64,000 nt of DNA from Pseudophaeobacter leonis (GCF_002087335.1 NZ_MWVJ01000102.1:62001-126000); one strand, 5' to 3'; shown: positions 9,087-20,652, counted from the first letter of the stretch. A program made the numbers and translations. The notes: generated by a model not told the origin, from the sequence alone.

Positions 9087-10030
9087 TTACCAGCCTCCAA
9101 GCCCATAGGGTTTCAGCAGTGCTTCCAGAAGAATCGCACCAAAGTGCAGGAACAGGTAGAGCAGCGACAGCTTAAAGAAACTGCGCTCTGCCTTGAAGTT
9201 GTCTTCTTCAGAGTCCTCTTCATTACGGCCAAAGATCTTCCAGGCGCCCAGCAGGAACAAAGCGTTCACAACCACGGCAGCGGCCAGAAAGATCGGACCG
9301 CCAATACCTGAAAAGGCCGTGCCAATCGCCAGAACAGCCAGCAAAACGGTATAGGCCAGGATATGCACCCGCGTGGCACGGCGGCCATGGGTCACGGTCA
9401 GCATCGGCACGCCCGCATCATCGTAGTCAGAGCGCATGAACAGCGCCAGCGCCCAGAAATGCGGCGGTGTCCACATAAAGGTCAAAGCAAACATCAGCCA
9501 GGGCTCAACCGACATGGTGCCGGTGGCCGCGATCCAGCCAATCACCGGCGGGAAAGCACCGGCAGCGCCACCGATCACGATGTTCTGCGGCGTCGCCCGC
9601 TTCAGCCACATGGTATAGACCACCACGTAAAAGAAGATGGTAAAGGCCAGAAAGGCCCCCGCCAGCACATTGGTCGCCAGCGCCAGCATGATCACCGACA
9701 GGCCCGACAGCGCCAGACCAAGGCTCAGCGCTTCGCCTGCCTCGACCTTACCGGCGGGGATGGGGCGGGATTTGGTCCGCTTCATCACCTGATCAATGTC
9801 CGCGTCCCACCACATGTGTCCAGCGCGCCCGAGGCGCCACCGCCGATGGCGATGAACAGCACGGCACAAAAGCCAATGACGGGATGCACGCCAACAGGCG
9901 CGGCCAACAGGCCGACAAAGGCGGTAAAGACCACCAGTGACATGACCCGCGGCTTCAGCAGGGCGAAATAGTCGCCAAAGCTGGCCTCATCCTCACGGAT
10001 TGTGCTGGCATTGATGCTTGCGTCGCTCAT
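9087..10030 (-). CDS. ctaB: Protoheme IX farnesyltransferase (heme o synthase), apparent frameshift
   Basis: This is a UbiA-family polytopic membrane enzyme that farnesylates heme b to heme o for terminal oxidases. It starts [32 protein letters not shown]-type and reads through GGGASGALD. The aspartate-rich motif [11 protein letters not shown] and the rest ([24 protein letters not shown]) follow in another frame. One missing base near 9816-9821 accounts for the break and restores about 314 residues. It lies between ctaC and the small membrane gene. Confidence 0.88.
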
Positions 10031-10145
10031 CGTTGACCCTTTTGCAGACCAGTGATGCGCAGATCTCTGCGCATCCCAATTAGTTCAGCCCTCCCGCCTG
10101 CAGCATTTAACACCTGCCGGGGCGGGAGGAGTCGAAAGGTCGATC

Positions 10146-11061
10146 TCAGTTGGAAGCAACCTGATAGGACTGTGGCAGACCGGCGTATTCGTCGATCGCG
10201 CCCTTCAGCCATGCTTCATAGGCCTCTTCGCTGACCACTTTGACGGTGATCGGCATATAGGCGTGCTCTTTACCACAGAGTTCGGAACACTGGCCAAAAT
10301 AGATGCCTTCTTTTTCAGCCGTGAACCACAGCTCGGCAAGACGGCCGGGAACCGCATCCTGCTTCACGCCAAAGGCGGGAATGGTCCAGGCGTGGATCAC
10401 ATCCGCGCCCGTCACCTGCATCACGATGACCTTGTTGACCGGGATCACAATGGCTGTGTCCGTCGCCAGCAGGAATTCATCTTCGTTGTAGCCCGCTTCA
10501 ACCAGTTTGGCGCGCATGGCGTCATCCAGAACAAACGGCGTCACATCCGCATCAGCTGGCGCGGGTGCCTTCATCCGTGGTGGCCTCATTGCCAATCATA
10601 TAGCTGTCAAAGCCGAACCCATGGTCAACATACTCATAGCCCCAGTACCACTGGTAGCCCGTCACCTTGATCGTGATGTCGCCTTCAGGAATTTCCTGCT
10701 GCCGGAACAGTTCGGGCAGCGAGAAGGAGCCGATGAAGACCAGAATCAGGATCGGGATCAGCGTCCAGGCGATCTCAATGGTGGTATGGTGGGTGAAACT
10801 GGCCGGGTTTGGATTGGCGCGGCGGTTGAAACGCACGATGGCGTAGAGCATCAAACCGGCAACAAACACGCAGGTCGCGGTGATGATTATCAGAATCATC
10901 CAGTCCAGTTTGTGAATGCCTTCCGCCAATTGGGTCGCCGCCGGCTGAAAACCAAGGTTGCCATCTGTAGGCTTACCAATGGTTTCCAGACCTTCTTGCG
11001 CCATGGCTGGAAGACTGGAAAGGCCAGCAAAAAGGCCCGAAAGCATCAAAGCATTCTTCAT
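10146..11061 (-). CDS. ctaC: Cytochrome c oxidase subunit II, apparent frameshift
   Basis: Subunit II has a signal peptide ([22 protein letters not shown]), two membrane helices and a periplasmic CuA domain. The CuA ligands are visible in [11 protein letters not shown] and [14 protein letters not shown], and the aromatic patch [10 protein letters not shown] is present. The N-terminal two thirds and the CuA domain are in different frames, joined near 10570 between TTDE and APAPADADV. One extra G explains it. It is the first gene of the minus-strand oxidase cluster, and its upstream region shares the FNR-type box with divergent tldD. Confidence 0.9.
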
Positions 11062-11224
11062 ATCATGTCCTGATCGTTATTGATCGCATTATTCTTACAG
11101 CCGATTGCCCCTTGTGGAACATTGATTCCACAAAAGGCGTTCGAACCCGTTGTCTTTGACGCTGCTTAAAATCATATTCACGCGTACAGATAAAGAGGCA
11201 GGCAAGCGTCAAAGCGTCGCTTTC

Positions 11225-11238
11225 TTGATTTAAATCAA
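11225..11238. promoter_or_regulatory. Perfect FNR/FnrL-type box
   Basis: TTGAT-TTAA-ATCAA matches the FNR consensus TTGAT-N4-ATCAA exactly. It is about 20 bases before the tldD ATG and about 165 bases upstream of the divergent ctaC start. That position is too close to tldD for ordinary activation from -41.5, so repression of tldD, or oxygen-dependent control of the ctaC cluster, is more likely. The choice is inference. Confidence 0.7.
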
Positions 11239-11258
11239 AAAAACTCGAGGTCCGTGAC

Positions 11259-12680
11259 ATGGAAAACTCAGCCTTTCGACCCTTTGAAACGCTCCTCCCC
11301 GAGGATGAGGCCCTGCCCATTCTGCGTGAGACCCTTGCCGGAGCCGAAGATGGCGAGATTTTTGCCGAACGCCGCAAGTCCGAAGCCCTGGTGTTTGATG
11401 ATGGCCGCCTGCGCAGTGCCAGCTATGATGCCTCCGAAGGATTTGGCCTGCGCGCGGTGAACGGTGAGGTGGCAGGCTATGCCCATTCAACCGAGGTTTC
11501 GATTGCCGCTCTCAAACGCGCCTCTGAGACCGCGCGCCTGGCAGTGGGGGCCGGGGGCGGCACCTATGCCGATGCCCCCAGGGCGACCAACGTAAAGCTT
11601 TATACAGACTCTGACCCGATCAGCGCCCAGCCTTTCCCGGTGAAGATCGAAACCCTGCGCGAAATAGACGCCTTTGTCCGGGATCTGGACAAACGGGTGG
11701 TACAGGTCTCGGCCTCGATTGCCGCCTCGTTGCAGGAAATCGAAATCCTGCGCGCCGATGGGGTGCGGGTGCGCGATACCCGCCCCATGACCCGGCTGAA
11801 TGTCTCGGTGATCGTGGAACAGGACGGACGGCGCGAAAGCGGCTCGGCCGGCGGCGGCGGCCGTGTTGGCCTCGATGGGCTGATTGATCCGGTCTCCTGG
11901 CAGGCCAAGGCCAATGAGGCGCTGCGGGTCGCCTTGGTCAATCTGGAGGCGGTTCCGGCCCCTGCAGGCCCCATGGAAGTGGTGCTTGGACCTGGATGGC
12001 CCGGAATTTTGCTGCACGAAGCCATCGGCCACGGGTTGGAAGGCGACTTCAACCGCAAGGGCAGCTCGGCCTTTGCCGGGCTCATGGGGCAACGCATTGC
12101 GGCCCCCGGCGTCACCATTCTGGACGATGGCACCATTGCCGACCGGCGTGGCTCCATCACCATCGATGACGAGGGGACACCCTCCCAAAAGAATACGCTG
12201 ATCGAGGATGGCATCCTCGTCGGCTTTATGCAGGACCGGCAGAATGCGCGCCTCATGGGGGTTGCACCCACCGGCAATGGACGCCGTCAAAGCTATGCCC
12301 ATGCGCCGATGCCACGGATGACCAACACCTATATGCTGGGCGGCGACAGCAACCCAGCCGATCTGGTGGCGGGCATCAAGGACGGCATTTGGGCCGTCGG
12401 CTTTGGCGGCGGGCAGGTGGACATCACCAACGGCAAATTCGTCTTTTCCTGCACCGAGGCCTACAGGGTCGTCGACGGCAAGGTCGGAGCCCCGGTCAAA
12501 GGCGCCACTCTGATTGGCGATGGAGCCACGGCGCTGAAACAGATTCGCGCGCTCGGCAATGATATGGAGCTGGATCCCGGCATGGGCAATTGCGGCAAAG
12601 CCGGGCAATGGGTGCCCGTCGGCGTTGGCCAGCCCAGCGTTCTTATGGATGGGCTGACGGTTGGCGGCTCCGCAACCTGA
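11259..12680 (+). CDS. tldD: Metalloprotease TldD
   Basis: This 473-residue subunit of the TldD/TldE (PmbA) protease degrades unfolded or linear peptides and matures some modified peptides. The zinc motif HEAIGH is present with its first histidine at residue 253, followed by GLEGD. The N-terminal FAERR and SASYDASEGFGLRAV segments are typical. A short CGAGG-type ribosome site precedes the ATG. The partner tldE/pmbA gene is not in the window. The gene is divergent from ctaC and ends before an intrinsic terminator. Confidence 0.95.
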   Translation: MENSAFRPFETLLPEDEALPILRETLAGAEDGEIFAERRKSEALVFDDGRLRSASYDASEGFGLRAVNGEVAGYAHSTEVSIAALKRASETARLAVGAGGGTYADAPRATNVKLYTDSDPISAQPFPVKIETLREIDAFVRDLDKRVVQVSASIAASLQEIEILRADGVRVRDTRPMTRLNVSVIVEQDGRRESGSAGGGGRVGLDGLIDPVSWQAKANEALRVALVNLEAVPAPAGPMEVVLGPGWPGILLHEAIGHGLEGDFNRKGSSAFAGLMGQRIAAPGVTILDDGTIADRRGSITIDDEGTPSQKNTLIEDGILVGFMQDRQNARLMGVAPTGNGRRQSYAHAPMPRMTNTYMLGGDSNPADLVAGIKDGIWAVGFGGGQVDITNGKFVFSCTEAYRVVDGKVGAPVKGATLIGDGATALKQIRALGNDMELDPGMGNCGKAGQWVPVGVGQPSVLMDGLTVGGSAT

Positions 12681-12777
12681 GTCGCAAGACCAGCGAGAGC
12701 CTGAGGCGCGCGCCCATCAGCCCAAAAAGGTACCGAAAAAGTATCACAAAATACCCGATTTGTGCGTATTGTGTAGT

Positions 12778-12808
12778 AAAAAACGCGGCTGAAATGGCCG
12801 CGTTTTTT
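12778..12808. terminator. Bidirectional intrinsic terminator after tldD
   Basis: AAAAAACGCGGC (12778-12789), loop TGAAATG, then GCCGCGTTTTTT (12797-12808): a 12-bp stem with a T6 end on the plus strand and a matching T-run on the minus. It ends tldD transcription about 100 bases after its stop. The remainder of 12681-12997 is an AT-richer dprA leader with no gene that I can support. Confidence 0.88.
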
Positions 12809-12997
12809 GCTTCTTTTGCGGGCTTTCTCTGCGAAAACAGGGCAGGATACCCAGGGTAGCGCATCTGTTTACTGTTAATTTTCAATGTGCTGCCAGGAAT
12901 TTTCCGAATTTGGCAAAAACCTTGTCTTCTTTGTCGAAAATCTTCGGAGAATTTGCATCCATTCATCACCTGTTAACCGGTTCAGGAGTATTCCTAT

Positions 12998-14340
12998 ATG
13001 TGCAAACAGGCGGAGCCACGGATGACCAGGGAAGCACATTCTTCCACTCACCCCCCACTCCCACCCACCACGGAAGATTCTTGGTTCTCAAGGCTTCGTC
13101 TGTTGCGTTCAAGGCGGATAGGCCCGGTGAGTTTTCACCGCCTGATCGCCGAATATGGCTCAGCGCAGAATGCGCTGGAAGCGTTGCCAAAAATGGCAAA
13201 CTCCGCCGGCGTGTCCGGATATAAAATGTATCCGGAAAGCGCGGTCATAGCCGAAGTAAAAGCCGCAAAAGCCGCCAAAGCGCGGCTTTTGTGCTTTGAT
13301 GATCCTCTCTATCCTGCCAGCCTTGCTGTGTTGAGCACAGCACCACCGTTGCTCTGGGCAATTGGTGAGCTGGAACTGCTGGCGCGTCCGATGATCGCGA
13401 TCGTCGGCGCCCGCAATGCCTCCTCTCTTGGCACCCGCATGGCGCGCAGTCTGGCCGCCGATCTCGGGGCGGCTGGCTATACGGTTGTCTCAGGTCTGGC
13501 GCGCGGCGTGGATACCGCCGCCCATCTGGCCACGCTGAAAACGGGCACAATCGCGGTGATGGCGGGCGGCTGTGATATGATCTATCCGCCGGAAAACACC
13601 TCGCTTGCAGAAAACATCGCCTCCAAAGGCTTGCTGCTGTCAGAAGCCCCCATGGGTCAGTCTCCGCAGGCGCGTCACTTCCCCAAGCGCAATCGCATCA
13701 TTGCCGGTCTAGCCCAGGCGGTTGTCGTGGTAGAAGCAGCCGGGCGCTCGGGCAGCCTGATCACGGCCCGGGAGGCGCTGGATCTGGGACGCGATGTGAT
13801 GGCGGTTCCCGGGCACCCCTTTGATGCGCGTGCCTTTGGCTGCAATGCCCTGATACGCGATGGCGGGTGCTGGTGCGAAACGCCGAAGACATTATTGCCG
13901 CACTGCCGCCGCGTGACGATCTCCTCTTTACAGGCTCCCTCCATCTCGCGCGCTCAAAGGCAGGTCTTTCCAAAGCCGCCTCTGTTCCGCAACAGACCGC
14001 TCAGCAACAGCCCGCGTCCGCGCCCCCAGTGGAACAAAAACAACTGGAACAGACTGTTGCCCTGCCCACTCTCGGCGATTTTGGTCAGCAAATGGATATG
14101 CCGCCGCCTCCGCCAGAGCGGCGCAGCCTGCAAGAGACCTCAGCTCTGCATCAGCAGATCCTTGCACGATTGGGCCCCAGCCCCACGGCCTCGGACCTGC
14201 TCATGCGCGAACTCAATGTCCCGGCGCAGGCCTTTTCTCCGGTCATCACCCAACTGGAACTTGATGGAAAAATTAACCGTTTCCCCGGCGGCCTACTGGC
14301 CAGAAACTGCGACAAGGATGCGTCCGAGTGCCCAAAATGA
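12998..14340 (+). CDS. dprA: DNA-processing protein DprA, apparent frameshift
   Basis: DprA loads RecA on incoming single-stranded DNA in natural transformation and gene-transfer-agent uptake. The Rossmann-like domain has IVGARNASSLGTRMA, VVSGLARGVDTAAHL and VVVEAAGRSGSLITAREA. A proline- and glutamine-rich linker leads to a C-terminal winged helix (HQQILARLGPSPTASDLLM). The ATG at 12998 has AGGAG 9 bases upstream. The frame breaks near 13864-13866: NALIRDG is followed in another frame by VLVRNAEDII, and one missing C (GGCGCGG read as GGCGGG) explains it. The full protein would be about 447 residues. Confidence 0.88.
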
Positions 14341-14676
14341 AGGAACTGTATGTTGCCGCATCACCGGATATAAACCCGCCTGCCCTCTCGATATTGCCCG
14401 CGCCCAGTGCCGCATATTTTCGATAAACACAGGCAGAGCGCACCGTTGGGCGTCGCGATTTTCGCGCTACATTCGGGCGACATCCGGGGCACATCCGGGA
14501 AACGGGCGCAGTACAGGCGGCCCCCATGTCCCTGCCCATTTCATACCAAAGCCCCCGCAAAAAAGGTGTTGCAATTCCTGCATTCATTGCGCTCGGATTG
14601 ACATTCTCCCCTTGCGCCGCTGATCTTGCCCAGCCATAGAACGCGCGTTAGAGCACATAAGAGGCCACAGAATTAC
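14341..14676 (+). other. dprA-topA intergenic region with a possible topA promoter
   Basis: I see no gene in these 336 bases. TTGACA at 14598-14603 is followed after 17 bases by TGATCT (14621-14626), a possible sigma-70 promoter about 50 bases before the topA ATG. The -10 match is weak. Short direct repeats around ACATCCGGG occur near 14480-14500. Confidence 0.35.
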
Positions 14677-17395
14677 ATGCCAGTTGTTGTTGTCGAATCC
14701 CCGGCCAAAGCCAAAACAATCAATAAATACCTGGGCCCGAACTACACGGTTCTTGCCTCTTATGGACATGTTCGCGACCTACCGGCCAAGAACGGCTCGG
14801 TTGATACTGACCATGATTTTGAGATGATCTGGGAGATCGGCAACGACAGTCGCAAGCATGTCAAAGCCATTGCCGACGCGTTGAAAGAAGACAACGAACT
14901 GATCCTCGCGACTGACCCTGATCGCGAAGGCGAGGCGATCAGCTGGCATCTGCAGGAAGCCCTGACCAAGCGACGGTCAATCAAAAAGGACACCCCCGTC
15001 AGCCGGGTGACCTTTAATGCCATCACCAAAGAGGCCGTCACCGAAGCGATGCAAAATCCGCGTCAGGTGGACATGCCGCTGGTCGAGGCCTATCTGGCGC
15101 GGCGCGCGCTGGACTACCTTGTTGGCTTTAATCTGTCGCCTGTATTGTGGCGCAAGCTGCCCGGTGCGCGCTCGGCTGGCCGGGTGCAATCGGTCTGCCT
15201 GCGGCTCATTGTTGAGCGCGAGATGGAAATCGAGGCCTTTAATCCCCAGGAATACTGGTCCGTGAAGGCCAGCCTCGCCACGCCGCGCGGTCAGGAGTTT
15301 GAGGCCCGCCTGACGGTTCTGGGCGGCGACAAGCTGGACAAATACGGCCTGGCCAACTCAACCGCAGCCGAGCTTGCGGTTCAGGCGGTCACCAGCCGGG
15401 ACATGGTGGTGAAATCGGTCGAGGCAAAACCCGCCTCCCGCAATCCCTCTGCGCCCTTCATGACCTCGACCCTGCAGCAGGAAGCCAGCCGCAAATTTGG
15501 CATGGGTGCCAAGCAATGCATGAACGCGGCCCAGCGTCTCTATGAGGCCGGACTGATCACCTATATGCGAACCGATGGCATCGACATGGCCCCCGAGGCT
15601 GTGCAGGAAGCCCGGAGTGAGATCAAAACCCGCTATGGTGCCGAATATGTGCCGGGGTCACCGCGTATCTACAAGAACACGGCCAAGAACGCGCAGGAAG
15701 CGCACGAATGTATCCGCCCGACTGAGATGAGCCGCGATGCCAAAAGCCTGAAGGTCTCTGAGGACGATCAGCGCAAGCTTTATGATCTGATCTGGAAACG
15801 GACCCTTGCCTGCCAGATGGAAGGTGCCCGGCTTGAGCGCACCACGGTTGATATTGGCTCGAACGACGACCAGGTGGTGCTGCGCGCCACAGGTCAGGTG
15901 ATGCTGTTTGACGGCTTCCTGCGGGTCTATGAAGAAGGCCGCGACGATGTTGTGGATGAGGATGACAAACGCCTGCCGCAGATCATGCAGGGCGAGGCGC
16001 TGAAGTTTGCTGCCTCTCTGGCCGCGCAGGCCGATAAAGCCAGCAGTGGTGGCGCAATCCTGTCGGATAACAAGGCCGTTCTTGGCCTGCAGCACCACAC
16101 CCAGCCACCGCCCCGCTTTACCGAGGCGACATTGGTCAAACGTATGGAAGAGCTCGGCATTGGCCGCCCCTCCACCTATGCCACCGTGATCACCACGATT
16201 CAGGACCGCGAATATGTCCGCAAGGACAAGAACCGCCTGTTCCCCGAGGACAAGGGCCGCATCGTCACCATCTTTCTGCTGAATTTCTTCCGCACCTATG
16301 TCGGCTATGAGTTCACCGCAAATCTGGAAGCCGAGCTGGATGACGTCAGCGCCGGCGGGCGTGATTATAAGGATATCCTGAGCAAATTCTGGCGCGATTT
16401 CTCGGCGGCAATTTCCGAGACTTCGGACCTGCGTATTTCCGAAGTGCTTGATGTGCTTGGACGAAACGCTGGCGCCACAGCTGTACCCGCCGCGCGAAGA
16501 CGGCACGGATCCGCGGATCTGCCCCAAATGTGGCGCCGGTCAGCTGCACCTGAAAACCTCGCGCACTGGTGGCTTTGTGGGCTGCGGCAACTACCCCGAA
16601 TGCGTCTACACCCGCCCGATTTCAGGCGAGGGCGCCGAGGGCTATGAGCGGGTTCTGGGCGAGGACGAGGGGGATGAGATCCACCTGAAGTCTGGCCGCT
16701 TTGGCCCCTATGTGCAGCGCGGCGAGGTGACGCCGGAAAACAAAAAGCCGCCACGGTCCTCGCTGCCCAAGCAGGGCAAGGATTTTCTGCCCGGCTGGGG
16801 GCCCAATGAGGTCACTCTGGAGCAGGGTGTCACGCTGCTGACCTTGCCGCGTGAGATTGGTCCCCACCCCGAGGGCGGCGTCATTTCGTCCAACCTGGGC
16901 CGCTTTGGCCCCTATATCATGCACCAGTTACCGGATGAGGAAAAACCAGTCTATGCCAATCTGAAAGAGACGCTCGACGTTTTTGAAATCGGTATGAACC
17001 GGGCGATGGAGCTGATAACCGAGAAACGCAACAACCCGGGGCGCGGGCGCCGGGCTGCGGCCAAGGCTTTGCGCGAGTTGGGTGAGCACCCGGACGGCGG
17101 CGCGATCAGCATCATGGATGGTCGCTATGGGCCGTATGTGAAGTGGGAAAAGGTCAATGCCACGATCCCGAAAGAGGTCGAGGTCAAGGACGTGACCGTG
17201 GAGCAGGCTCTGGAATGGATCGCCGAGAAGGTCGGCAAATCAGGTGCCAAGAAAAAGGCCCCCGCCAAGAAGAAAGCGCCAGCTAAAAAGGCAACGGCAA
17301 AAAAGCCAGCCGCCAAAACCACCGCGGCAAAAAAAGCTCCGGCCAAAAAACCAGTGTCAAAAAAGGCAGCACCTAAAAAGGCCGATGACGCCTAG
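14677..17395 (+). CDS. topA: DNA topoisomerase I, apparent frameshift
   Basis: This type IA topoisomerase relaxes negative supercoils. The Toprim domain begins at the chosen ATG, MPVVVVESPAKAKTINKYLG, with the metal site DPDREGEAI. The catalytic tyrosine is Y296 in ITYMRTDG. After the core come a four-cysteine zinc finger (CPKCGAGQ...CGNYPEC) and repeated RFGPY/RYGPYV topoisomerase C-terminal modules. The last 50 or so residues (17245-17392) are a lysine/alanine/proline tail like histone H1. The frame breaks at about 16459-16460: one extra G between LDVL and DETLAPQLYPP. The rest is intact, giving about 906 residues. Such a lesion in an essential gene points to a sequence error. Confidence 0.93.
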
Positions 17396-17537
17396 ACCCT
17401 CTTGCGGGAGCGCTGTCCGCGCCAGTGGATAGAGGCCAGCGCCCAGCCCTCAGCGCCTAGCCCTCAGTGCCTAGACCAAACGCGAGGCAGATGCTCCCGC
17501 CCGGATCCGGTGATCCAAAGGATCCCCAGACATCCCG

Positions 17538-17569
17538 TTGGGCCCAGCGCCGCGCCTATGGCGCGGCGC
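17538..17569 (-). repeat. REP-like palindromic element, copy C (inverted)
   Basis: TTGGGCCCA is followed by the perfect 10-bp stem GCGCCGCGCC (17547-17556) / GGCGCGGCGC (17560-17569) with loop TAT. The conserved GGGCCCAA flank is on the left, so this copy faces opposite to copy D, 124 bases further on. Confidence 0.65.
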
Positions 17570-17692
17570 ATTTGCTTGGGGCACAGGCCGCCCCACGTAG
17601 ACAAGCCCTAAGCAAACAGGCCCCAAGCGAACGAATCTCGCGCAATTGAGGTTCAGCCGATGTAATGCTTGCCCCTTCCAGCTCGCGAGGGC

Positions 17693-17722
17693 GCGCCGGG
17701 CGCAGCCCGGCGCCCGGCCCAA
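17693..17722 (+). repeat. REP-like palindromic element, copy D
   Basis: A perfect 9-bp stem GCGCCGGGC (17693-17701) / GCCCGGCGC (17705-17713) with loop GCA is followed by CCGGCCCAA. About 37 bases later comes CGCGCGGGAGCCCCCCCG, the same tail as behind copy B. With copy C it forms an inverted pair. Confidence 0.65.
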
Positions 17723-17899
17723 GGGTTTTCGGGGTTTTGGATTCCAAAACACCACAAACGCGCGGGAGCCCCCCCGCTGTCGCAGACTGGCTCCTACAGG
17801 CTGGCGCTCCGTAGTAATACGCGTCGGTCTCAGTATTGTTGACTTCGCGGCCTCTCGGGGCCAGAACCAGATCCAACTGGCAGTTGATGGGAGAACTCG

Positions 17900-18622
17900 A
17901 TGAAAAAGGTCTATTCCAACGCCGCTGAAGCTCTTGATGGGTTGCTTCATGACGGCATGTTCATAGCGGCAGGTGGCTTTGGCCTCTGCGGCATTTCCGA
18001 GCTTCTGCTCGACGCAATCAAGGAGGCAGGCACCAAGGATTTGACCTTTGCCTCCAACAATGCAGGCGTTGACGACTTTGGCATCGGCATTTTGCTGCAG
18101 ACCAAGCAAGTCAAAAAGATGATCTCGTCCTATGTCGGCGAGAACGCTGAATTCATGCGTCAGTATCTCAGCGGCGAGCTGGAGCTGGAATTCAACCCGC
18201 AGGGCACCCTGGCCGAGCGCATGCGCGCAGGCGGCGCAGGTATCCCGGGCTTTTACACCAAAACAGGTGTTGGGACTGTCATCGCCGAGGGCAAAGAGCA
18301 CAAGGATTTCCCGACCGGTCCCGAAGGCCAGCCCGAGACCTACATCATGGAAGAGGGCATGTTTGCCGATCTCGCCCTCGTGAAGGCCTGGAAAGCCGAT
18401 GAGACCGGCAATCTGGTGTTCCGCAAAACCGCGCGCAACTTCAATGTGCCGGCTGCCACCTGTGGCAAATTCTGCGTTGTCGAGGTCGAGGAAATCGTCC
18501 CCACCGGCTCGCTTGATCCCGATACAATCCATCTGCCCGGCATCTATGTGCATCGCATCATCCAGGGCGATCACGAAAAGCGTATCGAAAAGCGCACTGT
18601 CCGCGCGAAAGAGGAGGCCTGA
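17900..18622 (+). CDS. scoA: 3-oxoacid CoA-transferase subunit A
   Basis: This 240-residue alpha subunit of a succinyl-CoA:3-ketoacid (acetoacetate) CoA-transferase is a family I enzyme that activates acetoacetate for ketone-body or polyhydroxybutyrate turnover. It begins MKKVYSNAAEALDGLLHDG and has the CoA-binding GGFGLCGISELLL and PQGTLAERMRAGGAGIPGFYT. It is followed after 3 bases by the beta subunit. A GGGAGAA Shine-Dalgarno precedes the ATG. An AtoDA-type transferase of other acyl-CoAs is possible, but the long linkers fit the SCOT type. Confidence 0.9.
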   Translation: MKKVYSNAAEALDGLLHDGMFIAAGGFGLCGISELLLDAIKEAGTKDLTFASNNAGVDDFGIGILLQTKQVKKMISSYVGENAEFMRQYLSGELELEFNPQGTLAERMRAGGAGIPGFYTKTGVGTVIAEGKEHKDFPTGPEGQPETYIMEEGMFADLALVKAWKADETGNLVFRKTARNFNVPAATCGKFCVVEVEEIVPTGSLDPDTIHLPGIYVHRIIQGDHEKRIEKRTVRAKEEA

Positions 18623-18625
18623 TCC

Positions 18626-19254
<629 letters not shown>

Positions 19255-19334
19255 GCCACAGCACCCGGACATCAGCCTGCCTGAGTCCGCCTGGGCCAGC
19301 CTGGGCCAGCCCGGGCCCGGGCAAAAATCACTGC

Positions 19335-19373
19335 AATAGCCCGTCTCATTTTGAGATGGGCTATTGTTATTTT
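19335..19373 (+). terminator. Intrinsic terminator after scoAB
   Basis: AATAGCCCGTCTC (19335-19347), loop ATTTT, GAGATGGGCTATT (19353-19365): a 13-bp stem with one G-T wobble, followed by GTTATTTT. It lies 80 bases past the scoB stop. Confidence 0.85.
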
Positions 19374-19593
19374 CCGGAAGCGTCAGCGCAATTCACCGCC
19401 AGACAAAACCCTGACCTTGACGTAAGGCAAACTGCCACGTCGGCCATAATAGCCGGTTCATCACAAAACCCGTATTTGAAGCGTTTTTTTTGGTGGCATA
19501 AAGCCGCTGTGAACACATTGCAGGCACAAATAACTTGCCAAGCGGCACAGGTAGTTTATCCGAAAGGCCACACACTAAAAACACGGCAGGCAC

Positions 19594-20627
19594 ATGACAG
19601 ACACCAATGACCTTCCCGAAGCGCAGTCCACTGTGCGCTCTTCCCGCGATTGGGTTAAGATTTTGGCGCAGTACCGCGAACCCAATCAACTGCGCAGCAG
19701 CTTCGAGTTGGGCGTCAGTGCTATTCCCTTTTTCCTGCTCTGGGCGCTCGCCTGGTGGGCGCTGTCGATCAGCTCTGGCTGACCTTTGGCATCTCGGTGG
19801 TCAACGCCGCCTTTCTGCTGCGCCTGTTCACCATCCAGCACGACTGTGGCCACGGCGCCTTCTTCAAGAACCGCAAATTGAGCGACTGGGTCGGCCGCAT
19901 CATCGGGGTGTTTACACTGACCCCCTATGACGTCTGGCGCCGCACCCATTCCGAGCACCACAGTGCGGCTGGCAATCTCGACAAGCGCGGCATGGGCGAT
20001 GTGCATACGCTAACCGTCGCCGAGTATCAGGCCCTGTCGACCTTTGGCAAACTGCACTACCGCATCTACCGCAATCCTCTTACCCTGTTTGGGCTGGGGC
20101 CCAGCTATCTGTTCTTGCTACAGAACCGGATCCCACTGGGGCTGATGAAGAGTATGCGCTACTGGACCAGCGCTATGGGCACCAATCTGACCCTGCTGCT
20201 GATCCTGGGCGTGGTCTGGTATTTTGGTGGCTTGCTGCCACTGCTGCTGATCTTCCTGCCCTCAACTATTCTGGCCGCCACCGCCGGGGTCTGGCTGTTC
20301 TATGTGCAGCATCAGTTCGAGACCACGCACTGGGAGAACGCCGAAGACTGGCAGCTGCACGATGCCGCCCTCAATGGCAGCTCCTACTATGTTCTGCCTG
20401 CCGTGCTGCAATGGTTCAGCGCGAATATCGGCATACATCAGGTGCATCACCTCTATAGCCGCATCCCGTTCTACCGCCTGACCGAAGTGATCAGGGATCA
20501 CTCTGAGCTGGCGATGAACAACCGGCTGACCATCCGTGAAAGCCTGGCCTGCGCCCGGTTGCACCTCTGGGACGAGGACAGCAAACGTCTGCTGTCCTTC
20601 TCGCAGGCCCGTGCGCTCTACGGCTGA
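19594..20627 (+). CDS. Membrane fatty acid desaturase, apparent frameshift
   Basis: This is a di-iron membrane desaturase of the acyl-lipid type. The three histidine boxes HDCGHGAFF, HSEHH and HQVHH are all present, with the family segment GNLDKRGMGDVHTLTVAEY after the second box. The N-terminus MTDTNDLPEAQSTVRSSRDWVKILAQY is in another frame; one missing base near 19773-19776, between ALSIS and WLTFGISVV, joins the parts into about 344 residues. It has its own leader after the scoAB terminator. Regiospecificity cannot be called. Confidence 0.85.
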
Positions 20628-20652
20628 TCGCCAAACCGAAAAATCTATGCTT

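Larger units (their letters stand above)
17396..17899. other. Repeat-rich intergenic region between topA and the CoA-transferase
   Basis: This 504-base gap holds no gene that I can support; a long minus-strand reading frame entering it from the CoA-transferase is an antisense shadow. It contains a 14-base tandem repeat at 17438-17474 (AGCGCCCAGCCCTC, then AGCGCCTAGCCCTC, then a partial unit) and two inverted palindromic elements (copies C and D). The scoA promoter presumably lies in the last 100 bases, but no convincing -35/-10 pair was found. Confidence 0.6.

Noticed and set aside
12860-12990. CtrA-type box (TTAA-N7-TTAAC) before dprA
   Set aside because: TTAA half-sites are present (GTTAATT and TGTTAACC), but no pair has the seven-base spacing.
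16448-16470. Programmed frameshift in topA and other split genes
   Set aside because: There is no slippery heptamer or stimulatory structure common to the breaks, and both gains and losses of a base occur; errors explain them better.
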